From positions 2,881,001-2,945,000 of the forward strand of contig NC_089446.1 in NCBI RefSeq assembly GCF_026210795.1: 64,000 nt of DNA, given 5' to 3'. Source of the DNA: Rhizophagus irregularis. Taxonomy: Eukaryota > Glomeromycota > Glomeromycetes > Glomerales > Glomeraceae. The position numbers and the translations under genes were made by a program. Within the stretch, counting starts at the first letter, position 1, and each line of letters begins with the position of its first letter. Below, piece by piece: positions 62,588 to 64,000 of the stretch. Below the pieces are notes generated by a model, which worked only from the letters and a program-made list of their open reading frames with translations, did not search any database and was not told where the DNA came from.

Positions 62588-64000
62588 TTAAGAGCTTTGA
62601 CTAGAAGGAAGTTGGTGTCTTCCTCTCATATTACTATGAGATCTCCATGCTTTATACAATAAGATTGTAACAACTATTATAACTGATAATACTACAACCC
62701 CACCAATTGTACCACCTAAAATGACGGCTAAATTTTGAGATATGAAAGTTTCTTTTAAACCCGTTTCTTCCTTATCTGTTTGACTTGCTTGAATCATATC
62801 ATAAGATGTCCAACGAACATTTGTGGTGTCGCTAAAATCTAATATACTTATCAAATTTGTTTCATTTTGTGTTCCTGCTATATAACCGAAGGTAGTTATC
62901 ATGAAATTTCCGACTATTGCCGCCGAATGAAATGAACGAGATTTTGGCACATTTTCAACTTTAGGTATTATCCATTGATAAGGTTTTGAAGCTATAGAGA
63001 GAATTACAAGATCTGGAGTAGCTAGAGTTACCAAGTCTTCGCTGCTTGCGCCTCCGTATACAATAATTTCATTATTTGAATTTAAAACTGCCGAATGTCC
63101 AATACGGGAATCAGGAACATTTCCACTAGTATTCTTTCAAATGAAATCGATTGGTAAATAGATTTATATATATATATTTTTTTTTAAAAAAAAAGAATTA
63201 ATAATACTTACGATTATATCCCAACTTGATGATTTGGTATTGAAGACATAAATCTATTAAAGAAAAAAAAAATATAATAAATATTTTTTAATAAATTAAT
63301 TTCTCTCTTTGTAATCATTATACTTTGTATGAATTTATACTTACTTCATTCATTTTAGCAAAAGATACATTTAAACCGTTTGGAGAGGTGGATTGTCTTC
63401 CTCCAATATAAACGATTTCACCGCTTGATAACATTATAGCAGTATAATCGGCCCAATAAGGTACATTTATAATTTTTTGAGCACCAAGAATCATCATATT
63501 ATTCCAAGAAGAATATTTTGTATTTAATATGTTCATATCCTTAAAAAATTTGTTATTTTTTTCACCACCAAAAATGTACAAATAATTGTTCTCATTATCA
63601 GATACTGTTTGAAATTGATTTCTACCTTCAGGAGCAATACCATCAATTTTAGGTATACTCCACTGCTTTGAACCATATAAATCATAAGAAAAAATTATTG
63701 TTTCATTCGTTCCACCAAAGATATAAATTTTTTTTCCACCTTCTGCTAATGACAATGATGACCAACAATATTCTTTTGGTGGTTCTGTTATTTCTTCGAA
63801 TATTGGTTGCATATTTGAATCTGGTAATGTTAAATAAAAGAAATCATTCAAACAATTTTTTGTCCCACCCGATTCTCCTCCTATAAAATATATAATATTA
63901 TTATTTTTATCCAAAACACATGAAGTTCCATATCTTGCACTAGGAACATATTTGGAATAACAAAAGTTTGAAAAATAAATTATAAATATTATAATATACT
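62588..64000 (-). CDS. Kelch-repeat single-pass membrane protein (5' end outside window)
   Basis: Three exons are visible: beyond 64000 to 63345, 63253-63212 and 63133-62588; phases close. At the window edge the frame is still open and reads a hydrophobic run (IIIFIIYFSNFCYS), probably a signal peptide, so the ATG lies just outside. Kelch blades follow with double-Gly strands: IIYFIGGESGG, KIYIFGGTNE, YLYIFGGEKN, IVYIGGRQS and IIVYGGAS. Near the C terminus is a membrane span (LAVILGGTIGGVVVLSVIIV) and a short basic tail. The predicted form is an extracellular beta-propeller with one anchor. Many such genes occur in Glomeromycotina; the ligand is unknown. Confidence 0.9.

Noticed and set aside
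1-64000. tRNA or rRNA genes
   Set aside because: No stretch with convincing A/B boxes and cloverleaf, or with rRNA core sequence, was recognised by eye. A covariance-model scan would be needed to exclude short RNAs.

Overview
This looks like nuclear DNA of an arbuscular mycorrhizal fungus (Glomeromycotina, probably Rhizophagus or a close relative). The reasons are extreme AT richness, genes with several short GT-AG introns, many decayed non-autonomous transposons, a tandem MATA-HMG-type HMG-box locus, and typical fungal genes (membrane-anchored GH18 chitinase, kinesin-14, NOT2, arrestin-like and kelch proteins). The organism call is inference. All gene models come from reading splice sites by eye. 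Exon phases were checked by arithmetic and close for every multi-exon model.

Region 1 (1-30659, all genes on the minus strand) is a large head-to-tail segmental duplication. The upstream copy (about 19214-29135) carries a complete 13-exon gene at 25513-10521 for a 4666-residue homologue of the giant AAA+ ubiquitin ligase RNF213 (mysterin). Intact GH18 chitinase and kinesin-14 genes lie upstream of it. The downstream copy (1 to about 9915) carries a second RNF213-like gene, open through its first four exons and cut by the window edge exactly inside the first Walker A motif. Its chitinase and kinesin neighbours are now pseudogenes hit by MITEs. Both RNF213-like proteins have an N-terminal CBM20-like carbohydrate-binding domain. 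The complete copy has two intact AAA+ ATP sites and an RZ finger but no visible RING, and its RZ finger has the usual His replaced by Tyr with an extra Cys nearby. Copy 1 alone has grown a block of about ten 42-residue repeats in exon 1. This pair is the most interesting system here.

Region 2 (31725-34444) is the NOT2/CNOT2 subunit of the CCR4-NOT complex. Region 3 (34445-40380) is gene-poor and holds a hAT transposase C-terminal remnant beside two TA-flanked MITEs. Region 4 (40381-42283, plus strand) is a Ser-rich alpha/beta hydrolase. Region 5 (42284-48650) is low-complexity intergenic DNA with an 11-bp minisatellite and several MITEs, including a 542-bp palindromic TATATAAC-rich element.

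Region 6 (about 48655-58010) is a tandem array, period about 3 kb, of one HMG-box gene. The middle copy (54180-55166) is intact, the left one is a pseudogene, and the right one is barely recognisable. Region 7 (59585-64000, minus strand) has an arrestin-like gene and the 3' part of a kelch-repeat membrane protein gene whose start lies just outside the window.
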